From: Mesocentrotus franciscanus | Lineage: Eukaryota > Echinodermata > Echinoidea > Camarodonta > Strongylocentrotidae | Direction: 5' to 3' | Length of the DNA stretch: 64,000 nucleotides | Assembly (NCBI GenBank): GCA_037976565.1 | Contig: CP137671.1 | Location: forward strand, 25,186,197 to 25,250,196 | Part shown: positions 25,520-38,129 of the stretch, piece after piece | Numbering within the stretch: position 1 is the first letter of the stretch | Layout: each line of letters begins with the position of its first letter | Translations under genes and position numbers: made by a program | Notes under the pieces: model-generated | Databases searched by the model: none | Seen by the model: the letters and a program-made list of their open reading frames with translations, nothing else | Told to the model about the DNA's origin: nothing

Positions 25520-26688
25520 CAACACCATAAGCAACAGAACATGAACATATGAGTAGCAAGATAACAGCTCAGCGAAATAAAGAAACTTTAATTTAGCAAG
25601 GAGGAATCATGCTTTAACTAAGTGAAAGTGCATGTTATTTTGATATTTCCATCACAAATATAAACAGGCCTCACCTTTACATCATAATGCCATTACATTT
25701 ACTCTTGAAAATGATGTAGAGATATAAGTTATAGAGAAGTGACAATTCATCAATGAGGTTGCTTCTCTTGAAGTAGCATGCATGAACATTGTTAAAAATG
25801 TATCAAGCATGATATACAAATAGCCCACGGCCAAGTTTTCCAATCGATATTCCGATCTGCCGCAAATCGCCTCGGGGCCTGCGCGGAGCATCTCCATCCA
25901 GACCCTGAGCTGCATTTAGACACTTGACATTTGGCTGACTTGTTTTTTTTTAAGCTGCCAAAACATTGCCTGTTTAATCCTCCATTGGCATGTTGGAGCA
26001 AGTGTCTTGGTAGCCATTAAAGATGGAGCTGAGTTCTGGCCATGCAATGAGGTTGTGAAAGAAACTGTCTTAAAGAAATTTGGATGGGTTGAATATGTAG
26101 GACATAGGAATCGATATCTACTGTAGGGTTTTAGAATCATTAGATTGGTAAAAATCAACTCAATCTTTATCATACCGCATGTACTGCACACAGTAATGGG
26201 TATATGAGACTATACATGCTTGTGACATGAATGTCTGGTCCAAACTTTCAGCTATTTCTCACCTGTTTCCCCCTCCAAATATAAGGGCATATGATGAGCA
26301 ACCCTTTGTACGGATATTTCTTCTATGATATTCTTCCAAGCTAACCTAAACGAAAGAATGAGAAGGCTCACAAAATTGTTTGTTTAATCTAACCATAACT
26401 CAACGTCTCTTTAATCCTCAAGTACCTGGCATCTTAGTGCAAGTGTCTAGGCAGCCAATAAGAGAGGGCGGTGTAGTACCAAGGGCATTGGCTGCCTGTT
26501 CAGCCTACCTCATTCTTAATCACCCTTGTTCTCCTTTGTATTGTTGTGGTCTCCTAAAGCATTGCGGTTTTCCTTGAAGTTGAAGGCTTGCCAAGTGTCG
26601 CACCTCACCTGGTGTCTGTTTACAAACATGGGTTAGGACTACATATGTATATACACCCCCAAAAAAAAAAAAAGCGGGAAAAGAAAAG

Positions 26689-26902
26689 GGAGGAGGAGGA
26701 GGAGGAGGAGGAGGAGGAGGAGGAGGAGGAGGAGGAGGAGGAGGAGGAGGAGGAGGAGGAGGAGGAGGAGGAGGAGGAGGAGGAGGAGGAGGAGGAGGAG
26801 GAGGAGGAGGAGGAGGAGGAGGAGGAGGAGGAGGAGGAGGAGGAGGAGGAGGAGGAGGAGGAGGAGGAGGAGGAGGAGGAGGAGGAGGAGGAGGAGGAGG
26901 AG
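26689..26902. repeat. pure (AGG)n run, about 71 copies
   Basis: An uninterrupted triplet array of about 213 bases in a sestrin intron, preceded by a GA-rich lead-in and an A12 run. It produces spurious poly-Glu, poly-Pro and poly-Leu open frames. Confidence 0.97.
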
Positions 26903-27964
26903 ATTCTTCAACATAAACACAGAAACATAAAGGAGAAAAAAAGGAAAAGAAAATGAACAAGAAAAGATAAGGGTCTATAGCAAGCAATTCATCAACTTAA
27001 ACAAAGAAATCTAGAGGGTGGTACAGTGTACTCATGTTAAACAGTTGGTGTACCTCATTATTTGGACAGTGAATTTTAAATCTTATGGAAACATTTGTGA
27101 CCATGTTGACATTTGATGAGCCTCACTGAGTTTGACCCTCCTCTGGCCCAAATGCATAATTCTGACCATAAACTTGGTATGTGTAGGCTGGGTATGCACA
27201 TGCACTGTGCATGTACATATATGTACCTTCAAAATTCACAACTAAGGGACATGGCATACGTGTAATTTCAACTGATAAAGGTTCTTTTCAAGTTTTGAAG
27301 TAAATTTAAGCTCTATTATCACAGTATACTTTCATTTGTGGATTTTAACCTAAAAAATTGTATTCAAATTGTGGCAAGCATTCAGACCAGTGTAAATTTG
27401 GTGTATAATTTAATTGTAATACTGTACGCTTGAATCCTAGAAAAAGAAAGTAACGATTTGAAAAAAAGGGGAAAAAGAGGGTACATGAAGGATGCATGAT
27501 TCACAGTCAACATTGTCCAATCAATATAACAAGAGTAGATAAATGCTTGGAAAAACCAAGCACATCAAATTGAATTTTCACCGTAATTGGTCCTTAACCC
27601 TCATGTGGTTGCTGTCACCCATGGCAACAATATGGCTGTCAAAATATTGACTTGAAAATGAGGAAGGTTAATCACTTTTTTCTCCAAATTGAAGGGGAAA
27701 ACACATTTTGGGATTAATGAATACTGAAAGAAATTTCAAAGAGATACTAATCCAGTGGTTTAAGCCATTTGTTGGTGTGGTAACAGGTGCAATGGTGGAT
27801 GTCAATCTGTGGAAATGGTGTTTACAGGATTACATATCATCACTACCTACACAGGACAAGTTCAAGTTTATAGGTGGAAAGAAAAATGTGGTCGTTGTGG
27901 AGGGTTGTTTTCAGGATGTGTAATTTTTTAATGATATCAGTTGCTTGTACCCCCTCCCCGTTTC

Positions 27965-28034
27965 TCTTTATCTCTCTCTCTCTGTCTTCTCTCTCTGTCT
28001 TCTCTCTCTGTCTTCTCTCTCTCTCTTTCTCTCT
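27965..28034. repeat. CT tract with tcttctctctctg repeats
   Basis: A short tandem unit of 13 bases is repeated three times within a polypyrimidine stretch about 220 bases before the exon acceptor at 28258. Confidence 0.85.
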
Positions 28035-28258
28035 TGAAATTTGTGGCATCTTGGGAGTTTTCTTATGAAATTTGAAGTTACATGACTAGTAGTGTAATGA
28101 TTTTTGTTTATACAGTTTAATTTCAGAATGTTTTCAATTGGTTTGAATTCAGAAATATTCTTACCTGATCTTCAGTGTTTGAAACACTACACCTTCTATA
28201 CAGATATATTGGAAATAATCACAAATGGTATACATATATTTCTCGTTGTAAATTCCAG

Positions 28259-28499
28259 TACTGCCAAGGAGTCCCGGTTCATGCGGGGAGAGGGAGGACA
28301 TCACGCCATTTGTCCAGGATCCCAACTTCCTCTACGAGGACTTCGCCAGACGGGGGGAGAACTCCCAGTTCCAGACCTTCCGGGCCCAGGACTACACCTG
28401 GGAGGACCAGGGCTACTCGCTGGTCAATAGGTACTATCCAGATGTCAGTCAACTCATGGATGACAAGCTAGGTGTTGCTTACAACATGACCTACAACAC
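28259..28499 (+). CDS. sesn: sestrin exon, leucine-binding half (first part)
   Basis: The acceptor is aaattccag; the exon takes up the one leftover base and ends two bases into a Thr codon at GTGAGT. Landmarks are NFLYEDFARRGE, FRAQDYTWEDQGYSLVN, YYPDVSQLMDDK and YNMTYNT. The YN-TYNT segment carries the threonines that contact leucine in human SESN2. GC content is markedly higher than the surrounding intron. Confidence 0.96.
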
Positions 28500-29105
28500 G
28501 TGAGTGATTTCATTCTATTTTGTGAAAAAAGCTCTCTTTTGTTTTCTTGGATGTGCTTTAAAGCCGGTCTGCACTAGTTTGGCCAGGAGGGATTAGACCT
28601 CCCAGGTGGTCACTGACAGGTGATTATCTCATCAACTCAGCTCTCAATTTACATAAGAAAAAGAGGATCATGGGGGACCAACGGGCACCGCTCAGGCATT
28701 GTTTTCTATATAGAGGGAAAAAGTAGCTACAAGTAGTACAGTGGAGCTTTAATGCATAGTAGGCATCACTGTAAGGTTGAAAAGCGCTTGCTTCTGTTTG
28801 TTACCATACCGGTACTTGCTTCTGTTAGAGATTGGCAACTTCCACAATGCTTTTTACGTTTTGTGGCATCTTACTTTAAATTTGAGTTGTTTATGGTAAA
28901 AGCTTTGTATAATCGCACAAGACACAAGAATGTAGAAATACTAAATTCTTTTGTTCATCTTTTTGATACTGACGGACTACACTAATGTGTTAACTTGAAA
29001 TGGCCTGCAAAACAAATTGACATTAGCACTCTTCATTTCTATTGATTAAACACCTGTAAACATTCAGACAACTTTATTTTGAATATTTCTCCTTTCTTTC
29101 ACTAG

Positions 29106-29331
29106 AATGGGCCATAAAAAGCAAGTGGACACATCTTTGCTGAGGCGAGCCATCTGGAATTACATCCATTCGTTGTATGGCATAAGGCACGACGACTACG
29201 ACTACGGGGAGATCAACGAACTGCTCGATAGGCAACTTAAGACGTACATCAAGACGATCGCTTGCTATCCAGATCGTACCACCAAACATGATTATGACAG
29301 CTTCTGGCTGGACTTCAAGCACTCAGAGAAG
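29106..29331 (+). CDS. sesn: sestrin exon, leucine and GATOR2 contact region
   Basis: One base completes the split Thr codon, then 75 codons follow to a GTGAGC donor. The sequence includes [48 protein letters not shown] and FKHSEK. The Arg of LLRRAIW, the Trp of DSFW and the Glu of HSEK match the leucine-pocket residues of human SESN2, and DDYDYGE matches the GATOR2-contact loop. A vertebrate GIRY is GIRH here. Confidence 0.97.
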
Positions 29332-29898
29332 GTGAGCAATCATGAAACCTTGTGGTCTGAATTCTCAAAGATAACAATGGCAAAGATTTCCATGATATCC
29401 AATTTCAATAACATATTCTATTGGCTATAAAAATCATTTTCGTATTTAAATTTTGTCATTTATATGTTTGCACTTTTCAACATGATAATGCCTAAGGCCA
29501 TTGAAATTGCCCATAGTTGAATTCCTGAACATCTTTGCGATCATTTTAAAGGAGTTGAAATTGAGATATGATCTGAACCATTTTTAAATCTCCACCATGG
29601 TCAAAAACAAATACTGCTTGCTCATTAGATATTGGGCATTATTCCAAACCAGGCTTATGGACTTTTAAATCATGATTCAGACAAACAAACCACTTTGTGT
29701 ATTCTGATTTGAGGAACAAATCATTTAAAACTAGAAAACTTTACGTGAATAAGACAGATTTTCATTGATTTTAAAGAGTGGGCCTGATTCATGAAAGGTT
29801 CATGCTGCAAACTCCCCCCAAGAGAATTATAGCATACAAATACACAGACTGTACACTTTCTATTAAACATTTTTTTCTTCAATTTCTTTGTGTGTCAG

Positions 29899-29985
29899 GT
29901 CCATGTCAACGTGATGGTGTTAGAAGCCAGAATACAGGCCAGTCTACTTTACTGCTTACGAGCCATCATGAGATACATGACATGA
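29899..29985 (+). CDS. sesn: sestrin terminal exon
   Basis: The acceptor is tgtgtgtcag, followed by 28 codons and TGA. VHVNVMVLEARIQASLLY, then CLRAIMRYMT, matches vertebrate [28 protein letters not shown], so this is the complete C-terminus. No AATAAA was seen in the following 1 kb. An ATTAAA occurs near 31236, but the 3' end is unassigned. Confidence 0.96.
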   Translation, partial: VHVNVMVLEARIQASLLYCLRAIMRYMT

Positions 29986-32308
29986 CCTTTTGACCTCCTT
30001 GAGGTCAACAGCATCTAGAGGTCAAACCCATCTCTGAAGCTTTCTTCATGATGCTCTGTACAGTGCAAAGTACTGAACAATTTGCATAAATATTTCTTGT
30101 ATTATTTGAAGCTGTCCGTCCCGTACTCATGCCGTGCTCCTGCAACTCTCGCTGTACTCCCGCTTGTCTTTATGCCAGTGTAGGCAACGCACCAGGACTA
30201 TTATCTGCTTTCTCCGATGTGTAGGAGGCTGTATAGAAAACAAACGTGTGCCCTGAACAAATTTTTGTAGTGGTGCTTTACCTGTATATCAAGTCTCAAG
30301 ATTTGTGTAGGATACCGATGTATTGGAGTGCTCGAGAATGCTTTGATCAGATAGTGACTTGGTGAGAACTTGGCAATAACTTGTAATGGACGCAGTGCTG
30401 TATGGAATTGGCCATGCATATCAACGATTGCTGATGTGTAGTCGAAACACAATGGAGAGTAGTGTGCTTAATGCTGCATGGGAGGTCAAGATGGTTGCGT
30501 GAAGAGAAGCAACTGAACTGATGGTCCGTAGTAATCACTCCATTATCAATGTACGTGTAGTCCTGTGGGTGTTGATAACTGTTCAGAGGTGACAGTATAT
30601 GGGCATGTAGTTGCGCCCCACCTCTCAAACGATTAGAATACTTTTCGCAATCACTAAATTCACTTTCAGACCAGCTTTGTGCAAAGCTGACCTGTTACTA
30701 TCCATCCTATGTCAGCTTCTATTGTGTTAAGTATTGCACAAAGAAAAAATCTTCAAATTTGTTATATTGGGCAGAATTAGGTGTCATTTGGAATTATGGA
30801 ATTCCATAACCCAAATGAAATTCCACTGTGGACATACATGTTTATGCATGGTGTTGCTGATGGTTATCAAAGTTTCTTATTAGCTATAATGCATTTCTAT
30901 TGCTGCTCTATTCACAATTGTCAAACCCAATGAGCGTTGCTGACTAGTTCTGCATCTGTTTAGCATTATGTATGTATATATGGCATTGCCGCTAAAAGTG
31001 TGCACGTCGACCGGGGCTGTGAAGGCAACCGAATTGAACTTTGGAGAGACTGAAGAAGAAGAAGAGAACTTTGTACATAATATGTTTGTACTGTTACGGC
31101 TTTGTTATATGGAATTCAATATCTTTTGCAGTATTTAAAGGTTTTTCTGAAACAGTTTTTTAGAAGTATTTTGATATTATCAAAAGTTTAATACGAGTTC
31201 AACATTAAGAAAAAAGATCAAGGAAGTGCTTTCATTAAAAAAATTATCGAATCAAAATCAAAATTCTTCATGATATTTTGGAAGTCAAACAGTGCTGATG
31301 AAGATGGAGATTGTTTTGGTACTAGCCTTCTTTTCTGGCTTGCATAGGGTTTAGGATTAGGGTTGTAAAAATCACCCCAATGCGAACTGTCAGGAAAGAG
31401 CGAGTGTATTGGTGTTTAATTCGTTAAATATATCAAGGAGTTGCTCGAGAGTTGTGAGCTGATGTTACCGGCTGCCATATCTGTATACCAAAGAATTCGA
31501 GGCGAGCTAGACTAAGTGTATGCAGTCAGACCAACAATTCTCTGTCTAACCCTGCACTCTCACCGCAGCTGCATGTACAGCACATCTTTCACTCTTATGA
31601 AGAAGCAGACGGCAGCTGATACAAAGACTTTATTGCGCATGCTGCAACAATTACGTGAAGTGAAGGAGGATTTGACCTGCAAGTAACAGCGTTCAATTTG
31701 TAAGTCCTGCCAAACTTGGCTCAGCCTGGGTTTCTTGTGGACTTCATTGTATCCTGGTACTTGTAGTGCACAATGTGGAGAAGGGTCATAGAGGTCACAG
31801 AAAGGTCATGGGGTCAAAGAGGACACCTTGGTTCTGACTGCATATATCATTTCTACATCAAGATGATGACATGTATACTACTGTTCATTTTTAATTTATT
31901 TCTTGATTCGTTTTTCATTTATATCATCGTGAGTTCATGTAATCTCTGTAATATTCCATAATAATTGAAACTATTGGCTATTCAGTGATCGGGCAGGGTA
32001 TTGAAAAATTAGGATATATGCATACCGTTTTGTATATGGCATATGGGCTTTAACACAATATTTTTCTATTGTGCTTCATTTTTTTATTGCTTCAGCAATA
32101 ACTTAACATCACTTTTATAACTTGGATAATGTACTGACCGAATGTGTTGCTTAGATGTACTGTAGTCAAGTACCATTGAACTTTAGATTCTATTTTTCTC
32201 AAAGGCACATCCATTGTTCAGGTATCTATTTGCCCCCCTGATCTGCTGGGCAGATGGTGATATTGTCTGTACAGAACCAGGCCAGAAGGGTGTTAACTTT
32301 GTGTTAAA

Positions 32309-32420
32309 GTACTGTCGGACCTGTTAGTAAGGTAAGGCCACCCAAGAGAAATAGGAAAACTGACCAATATAGACAGGTGGCTTTTTCTAGAGAGGTGGCT
32401 GCTAAGACAGTTTGATAAGA
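32309..32420. mobile_element. one-ended MITE fragment
   Basis: tactgtcggacctgttagta, then aaggccaccca, and later atagacaggtgg, resemble the termini of the 34372-34562 element. The matching far end was not found. Confidence 0.35.
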
Positions 32421-33340
32421 GTTTAAACCATACCGGCTCCAAACAGACAATATGTGCTTGTTTCGTAGGATAGCGTCTATCCTCTAGTGAACAAAGTCTT
32501 GCATCATTATGAGCTTTCCGAAGTGTGGTATGGTCTGCTAAAACTAAACTCATTGTTTGCCAAAATTTAACCTTCAGTATTAGACACTAAAGGGCATTGC
32601 CATTGAAAGTCACTTATCATTCGACGTATGTGCACTGTAAAACTAAGCATCTTTTGTCACTTCTCAAGAGTATGCTGTATATTCATGTTACCTGCAAACT
32701 GGCCACCCCTTTCTTTTTACAGGCTGTATTTTTAAGTAACAAAGTAAAATACATACATTTTACATGGTGGGATATTTACATATACGTACTCATCAAATTC
32801 TATTTGTTTAACATTGGCCATTTCTCTAAGACTAGGTGAAGTTTTGAACAACAAAACAAGGTTTGTTTTTGCTCATTTCTGCGAGCATTATAAAAGATCT
32901 TGCAGTCTGACCGTCATTTACAACATGAATGAGACGACTTACATGTTATGATATCGCCAAATTGTTGATGTGTGACAAGTTTTCTATTCAAACCGTGGAC
33001 ACTACTGCTTTCTTACAGGGACCACTTTCTTTGGGCATTCTTAGCCGTTTGTCAAGAAGTATATCAGTCTCGACATCTTCCTTTCAAATTTCAACAAATT
33101 TAAGAGCAAGCAAAGTTGGTGTTCGGTCAAGAGCCTTTAAGATTCAGTAGCCCATGGTAGTTTAAAGCCACGTTCAGATATGAAGCGGCAAAACCACATC
33201 GTTTTAAAAACGTTAAAAAAAATATGATGATGTAAAGTGTAATACGCTTCCCATTACTGTATCTTATTACACAGAGCTCAGTGAAGACATGCAAGAACTT
33301 TGTTGCTTGAAGTTGTCATTCATTTCCCCTTTTAAAAAAA

Positions 33341-33621
33341 ATCATGGTGGCTTTTTTGGCGGTGGTTCACCAAGTCATATCTGAACAAGCCCTAATAGTC
33401 ATAGTCCTCACTTTACAGTCTGATGCTTGGTTCAGCATTGAGGTTTGTTCTTTGATTGGTGGACAGTTCACACATTTTAAAAAAATCATGGTGGCTTTTT
33501 TGCGGTGGTTCACCAAGTCATATCTGAACAAGCCCTAATAGTCATAGTCCTCACTTTACAGTCTGATGCTTGGTTCAGCATTGAGGTTTGTTCGTTGATT
33601 GGTGGACAGTTCACACATTTC
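33341..33621. repeat. 144-bp tandem duplication
   Basis: Two adjacent copies from atcatggtggc to agttcacacattt differ by one G and one T/G change, so the event is recent. Confidence 0.92.
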
Positions 33622-34371
33622 ATGTACATGTACTCAGTTGCTGCTAGAACCAGGGATGTGCCATTTGTTACTCGTTGTGCGCAACCCCTTTTTTCGCGTG
33701 AAGGTGTGCATTATAAATGCTGTGATCCCTTGTGAAAATGATCTTGCTTGCTTGCCCTGTATTTGTTTATTGAGCTTACGCTTCGTATTATGATCATCAT
33801 TATTGATATTATGTGTGTATATGCCAAACAATGTGTTAACTTATGGTACTGCGTAAGTTGTTTGTAATGGATATTAAGTGTAGAAATATTCAGTGAAGAA
33901 GTTTTGGACCCATGATCCCTAGTGCCCCCCTCCCCTCCTCCTCTTTAAGTAATGTACACTGTACATGTAACTGAAAATTCCAATGTTATGGGCATGAAGT
34001 AGACAATAGCAATCCCCATCCCTCACTACACTTTCATCATTATGTAGTGTCAATATACTGTCACATTAGTTCTTCCACAAAGTTATAAGTAGAGCAAAAT
34101 ACATTGAATCAATATGAACATTGTGTGTGCAGTCTGCTATGTACAATGTTTTTTTGTACCAGGTGAATGCCTTTGTCTTTTGTCTTTTTTTTAAATGAGA
34201 AGAGACAATGGTATTGCTACTGTACATCAGGTATAGGAACCCAGTCTTCATGCATGTACTTACAAATACTTTTTTGAATATCTGTATATTTGCCAACAAT
34301 GGAAAATATTTAATTACTGAATGATAAAATGATTTTGTTTATAACAATTAAACCAATTCAAATTTTATTTA

Positions 34372-34562
34372 TACAGTCAAACTTGTGTTATTGGCCACCT
34401 CTCCAAAAAGACCACACATCTAGTGTGGTCACTCATATTGCCTCTCTCTTGGAGGAGCTTTGTACATGTATATTGAAGAACCTGTCTAAAAAGGTCACCT
34501 GTAAACAGTGGCCACTGTATTGTGTTTCCCTTGGGTGGCCTTAATAGACAGGTTTGACTGTA
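34372..34562. mobile_element. Tc1/mariner-like MITE
   Basis: 191 bases begin TACAGTCAAACTTGT and end ACAGGTTTGACTGTA, so TA flanks CAGTCAAAC inverted ends. The interior repeats gtggcc/ggccac words. It has no open frame of note. Confidence 0.75.
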
Positions 34563-36026
34563 TCTCCATTAAAGCTAGACACTGCCTCAAAATCCATGAT
34601 GATATTGATAATTTAATTGTTGCTTCAAGCATGTGGATTGTACATGTTTGTCAAACTCATCTTAATTTCAAATACAATGTTTACACTGTAATGATTTGGG
34701 CACAGCCCATCTGCCTTCTAAGGCATAGATCTATTCAGGTATTTTAATTAAGCCTTAATACACAGTTAGGGATATTCTTATTTGTAGATGCAATGATTGC
34801 ATGTCTATTTTCATTTCACAATATACACAAGCTCCTACCAGAGTCTCAATCAGTAATAAAGTTGGAGTTAAATGTAATGGGTGATGACAAGTGGCCGTTA
34901 AATTCATGTGGAAGTGGATTCTTAAGTAGGCTTGGGTGTATGACAATGTCACAATTAAGCTTCAAAATATAAGAAAAGGATGACCCGGTACTTTATTTCT
35001 AAATTTGTTATAGACGATTTACCTTTTGATACTTCCTAATCAGGAGCAATCTTAAGACTTTTTTTCCAGAAGGATAGGGATGAAAGCAGCTGAGGTAATT
35101 CCACCAATATTAACAAAATATAACAAAATATACATGTATATGTTTGCTGCAAAAATCCTTCTGCTTATTGTATGAAGTAATGTATGGTGCCAAATTGCTG
35201 TATCTTGGTTTAGAACATTGCCTAGTTACTATGCCATCTCCTTTTCTTTTTCCCCACTTAATATTTTCAAAATTGTGTCTCATTTGCCTTCTCCTTGCAC
35301 ACCTCATAATTAGTCTGTGTTGCGTTCTTTGATTTGATCAGTAGTGGCGATAAGTATGGTAAATTTAATTGATGACTCATAAAGGAAAGAAGGGAACAAA
35401 AAAGGATTGGAGTAATCTAGAGAGGGACCCATTGGCCAATCCTCTCCAAATTTTTAAATGCAAATTCCCCTCCTCCCCCACCCCACTAGCCACCTGGCCG
35501 TTATGCAGGGAGCACTTCAAAATAATGTACCGGTACCTAATTTATATTCAAATGAATTGTAAAAAATGTATGTATATCTTGTATCCCTGGCAATTTTATG
35601 TATAAAGCTCAGCCATGTTTAATGGATAAAAAGTTTGTTATGAATGAATGGAAAATGGTGGTAAAGACCTTGTGATTAAAATGGTATGCCGGTAATTCCT
35701 TTGACAAGCTTTTTCATATATTGTAGAAAGAAGTATGTGTATGTATAGGTAGGCACCAGTACGCAAGGAGGGGGTTAAATGCAAGTTCAGACCTTGTTGG
35801 TGAATGTTCAATTTGATGTTTGATACAGACTGTCATGCATACATTGTTTTCCTATATGGAAGTGTTCCCTCCGTCCACTCTACAGATGATGCCCTAGCAT
35901 AGATGGCTCTCCAACCTTGATTAGTCGTTTTAGATGCAAAATGTCATACATAAGAAGAAGACTCAACTGTATGAGGTGTATTTCATAATGAAAGGACATG
36001 ACTGCATAGTTGATGTCATCTGTTGA

Positions 36027-36076
36027 GAGCCAGAGGGACGTTAACTATGTACAAAAGTTTAACGCCCTTCTGGCTC
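36027..36076. repeat. foldback of AGCCAGAAGG motif
   Basis: gagccagagggacgttaac faces gtttaacgcccttctggctc with an 11-base loop. It is an inverted version of the motif repeated at 19054 and 32276. Confidence 0.65.
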
Positions 36077-36134
36077 CAAACAGACGATACCATCATTGTA
36101 GGTTTTCTATCTACTCTTGTCCACATTACCCAAA

Positions 36135-36182
36135 TCATACAGTGGTTTATGTTAATCATACAGTGGTTTATGTTAATCATAG
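36135..36182. repeat. 22-bp tandem duplication
   Basis: catacagtggtttatgttaat occurs twice in direct succession. Confidence 0.9.
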
Positions 36183-37132
36183 CCCCATAATAGGTTCCTA
36201 TCCTATTCCCTGACATTGAATTTACACAGGCTGCATGGCAGGATACACTCAGTATAACCCTTGTGTTTGATTGTACATGTAATTTCAAATACCAAAATAC
36301 ATCTCCCAATCAAATCCAGGTTCCCTATTACAGTGTACATGGTCATCCCTTGTGCTTGGTTTGGTTAAATTGTTGCCTTTATGTATTACTTACAATGATT
36401 TAAATGGAGATTCACATGAAATTGTGGGCATTAGTTAAATGTGGACAATTAATCTTTAATTTAGGCTGGTAAACTGATGTTTGTTTTTTTCTTATATAAA
36501 GAGGATTGTAAAAGAGATTCATATCTATACTTGTGTAGAGTGATGGGTCATGTTCTGAAGTTATTCATCCCATAGTAGGCAGGATGGGTACTGTTTTCCC
36601 TTTTGCCAAAAGTACATGCAATACATGTATAGCTCCTATCAGCTATAATTGGGCAAACATAGTATGTTTGCCCCCACCCCCTCCCTATCTCTTGTTTATT
36701 CAGTCTACACATATATCTCTGCAAAGTTACCTTGCTTTGCAACAAAAGCAAGATGTGTTATTTCTTTCTGCAAGAACGTAGAATCATACTGGCTTCTCTA
36801 GCATTTATGCTGTTCTGGTTACATATTTTTCAAGTTTGGCAAGTATCCTGTTACTCATTGGGGAGATTTTGAGATTATTCTTTTCAGATATTATGTGGGC
36901 TTTAATCTGTTGTAATTGTCAAAATAAACATAGACTTCTTCCCCTGTAAGGTGTTCAAGTTCGGGACATTTGAAACACCTATTGAGATGTAATGGTAACT
37001 AAATGACTTGTGATCTAGTTATTATATTTATCTGAATATATTTTTTCCATGATATGAACTTTTTGTTTTGTTCTTTTTGAAATCCAAAGACATTAAAAGT
37101 ATTTACTTCATGGTGACTAAATGAAAAGCATT

Positions 37133-37335
37133 TGTTTGTGTGTTTGTTTGTTTTACCTGACTACTAAGAAATCATTTGTGTACTTATTAGTAAGCAACCA
37201 GGGGACCGACTGCATTAAGCCCTCTCTGAGGGACTTGTTAATGAGGATTACTGGCTTACCAAAGAGCCCTAGCAGTTCAACTGGACCTCCTGCTTACAAG
37301 ACCACTGCTCTACCACTGAGCCATCGCGCGCATCC
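37133..37335 (-). mobile_element. tRNA-derived SINE
   Basis: The minus strand begins gcgcgatggctcagtggt, then agagcagtggtcttgtaagc and aggaggtcca, a tRNA-like A box and anticodon arm with a damaged B box. It ends in an acaaacaaac tail at the left. A tail-only copy lies at 3727-3775. Confidence 0.7.
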
Positions 37336-37434
37336 ATTTTGTGTGTGTCTTAAAGATAAAGACCAGTTCTGGTCCTGCGATTGCATTGTGATCAGAAACG
37401 TTGTGGAATCGATCAGAAAAGGTTGATCATCTAG

Positions 37435-37595
37435 CATATAAGTATTGGTGTTTACTGCAAGGTTCTGGAATCATCAAAATGATAAGAAATTTGGCCCAGT
37501 CTTGGTAAAGTTACAAGCACTGTACACAGAAAGATGTATATGGGACTACGCGACCACGTGCGCGATATCTATTTTGTCCCAATAGATATAATAAT
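37435..37595 (+). repeat. dispersed repeat with terminal hairpin, copy 2
   Basis: Same body as 453-620. The terminal hairpin has different arms (37565-37573 and 37581-37589, atatctatt with its complement) but the same TGTCCC loop. Confidence 0.8.
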
Positions 37596-38129
37596 TTACC
37601 AAATATATCAATTAGTAGGCGGTTTCCAGGCAAAATTTGTATCATGATCACATATTAGTCAAAACATATTCTTTCACATGATTGGTAATGAGGGCTTCCA
37701 TTTCATATTTTTGAGAGAGGGGCGTTTCCAAAACTGGTTTTTACCTTTAAGTTTGTTATTTGTCTGAATTATTGACTTGACTGATGTATGTTGTTGAAAA
37801 CTGTGCTGGATGATGTACACGGTACTGATGGACAAGGACAAATAGATGTAGATATAATGCAACAATGAGAAGAAAGAGAGAGAGAGAGGGGCGCAGTGAA
37901 TGAGACAGAGTGACTGAGACACTCATGCACTGCACGCACCACCCCAACACAGATTGTGTTTTATCATCTTAACAGGGGAAATCCTACCCGTTTTATGTTT
38001 CTGGAACAGTTAATTTATGAACCCCAACCAAATTTCAAATTATCCAGCCAAAAATCAGAAACAAAATTATAAATGGCACAGGAGCTGACACGGGGGTGGG
38101 TTTATGGTGATGGTTTGTAAGTTCGCCTC

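Larger units (their letters stand above)
24035..28258 (+). other. sestrin intron
   Basis: 4.2 kb, holding the TTAA-ended MITE (24980-25519), the (AGG)n run (26689-26902) and a CT-rich tract (27965-28034). No gene was seen. Confidence 0.65.
5914..29985 (+). other. sesn: sestrin gene, conserved exon span
   Basis: Seven exons with GT/AG borders and compatible phases encode about 412 residues that align end to end with vertebrate sestrins (SESN1-3, usually about 480-550 aa). Sestrins are cytosolic stress-response proteins. The N-terminal half is an alkylhydroperoxidase-like fold, and the C-terminal half binds leucine and GATOR2 and so controls mTORC1. Visible landmarks, in order: HPQYL and GPLPYDYR, RHRCS (the conserved Cys of the antioxidant half), [63 protein letters not shown] and the C-terminal RYMT. 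Residues known from human SESN2 to contact leucine (Thr in YNLTYNT, Arg in LRRAIW, Trp in FW, Glu in HSEK) are all present, as far as I can align from memory. One exon carries a single-base frameshift. Upstream exons complete the N-terminus less certainly. The family assignment is essentially certain; the choice among SESN paralogues is not meaningful, because invertebrates usually have one. Confidence 0.96.
29986..37859. other. intergenic region
   Basis: Nearly 8 kb with no supported exon on either strand. The first part is probably the sestrin 3' UTR. It holds small TIR and foldback elements, a 144-bp tandem duplication, a SINE and a dispersed hairpin repeat. Confidence 0.6.

Noticed and set aside
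26520..26987. Long poly-Pro, poly-Leu and poly-Glu open frames
   Set aside because: They are direct translations of the pure (AGG)n run.
28104..28471. Two overlapping open frames of about 100 residues
   Set aside because: They are out-of-frame shadows of the sestrin exon at 28259-28499.
37270..37335. tRNA-Thr-like gene (minus strand)
   Set aside because: The A box and anticodon arm are good but the T arm is disrupted; it is the head of a SINE.
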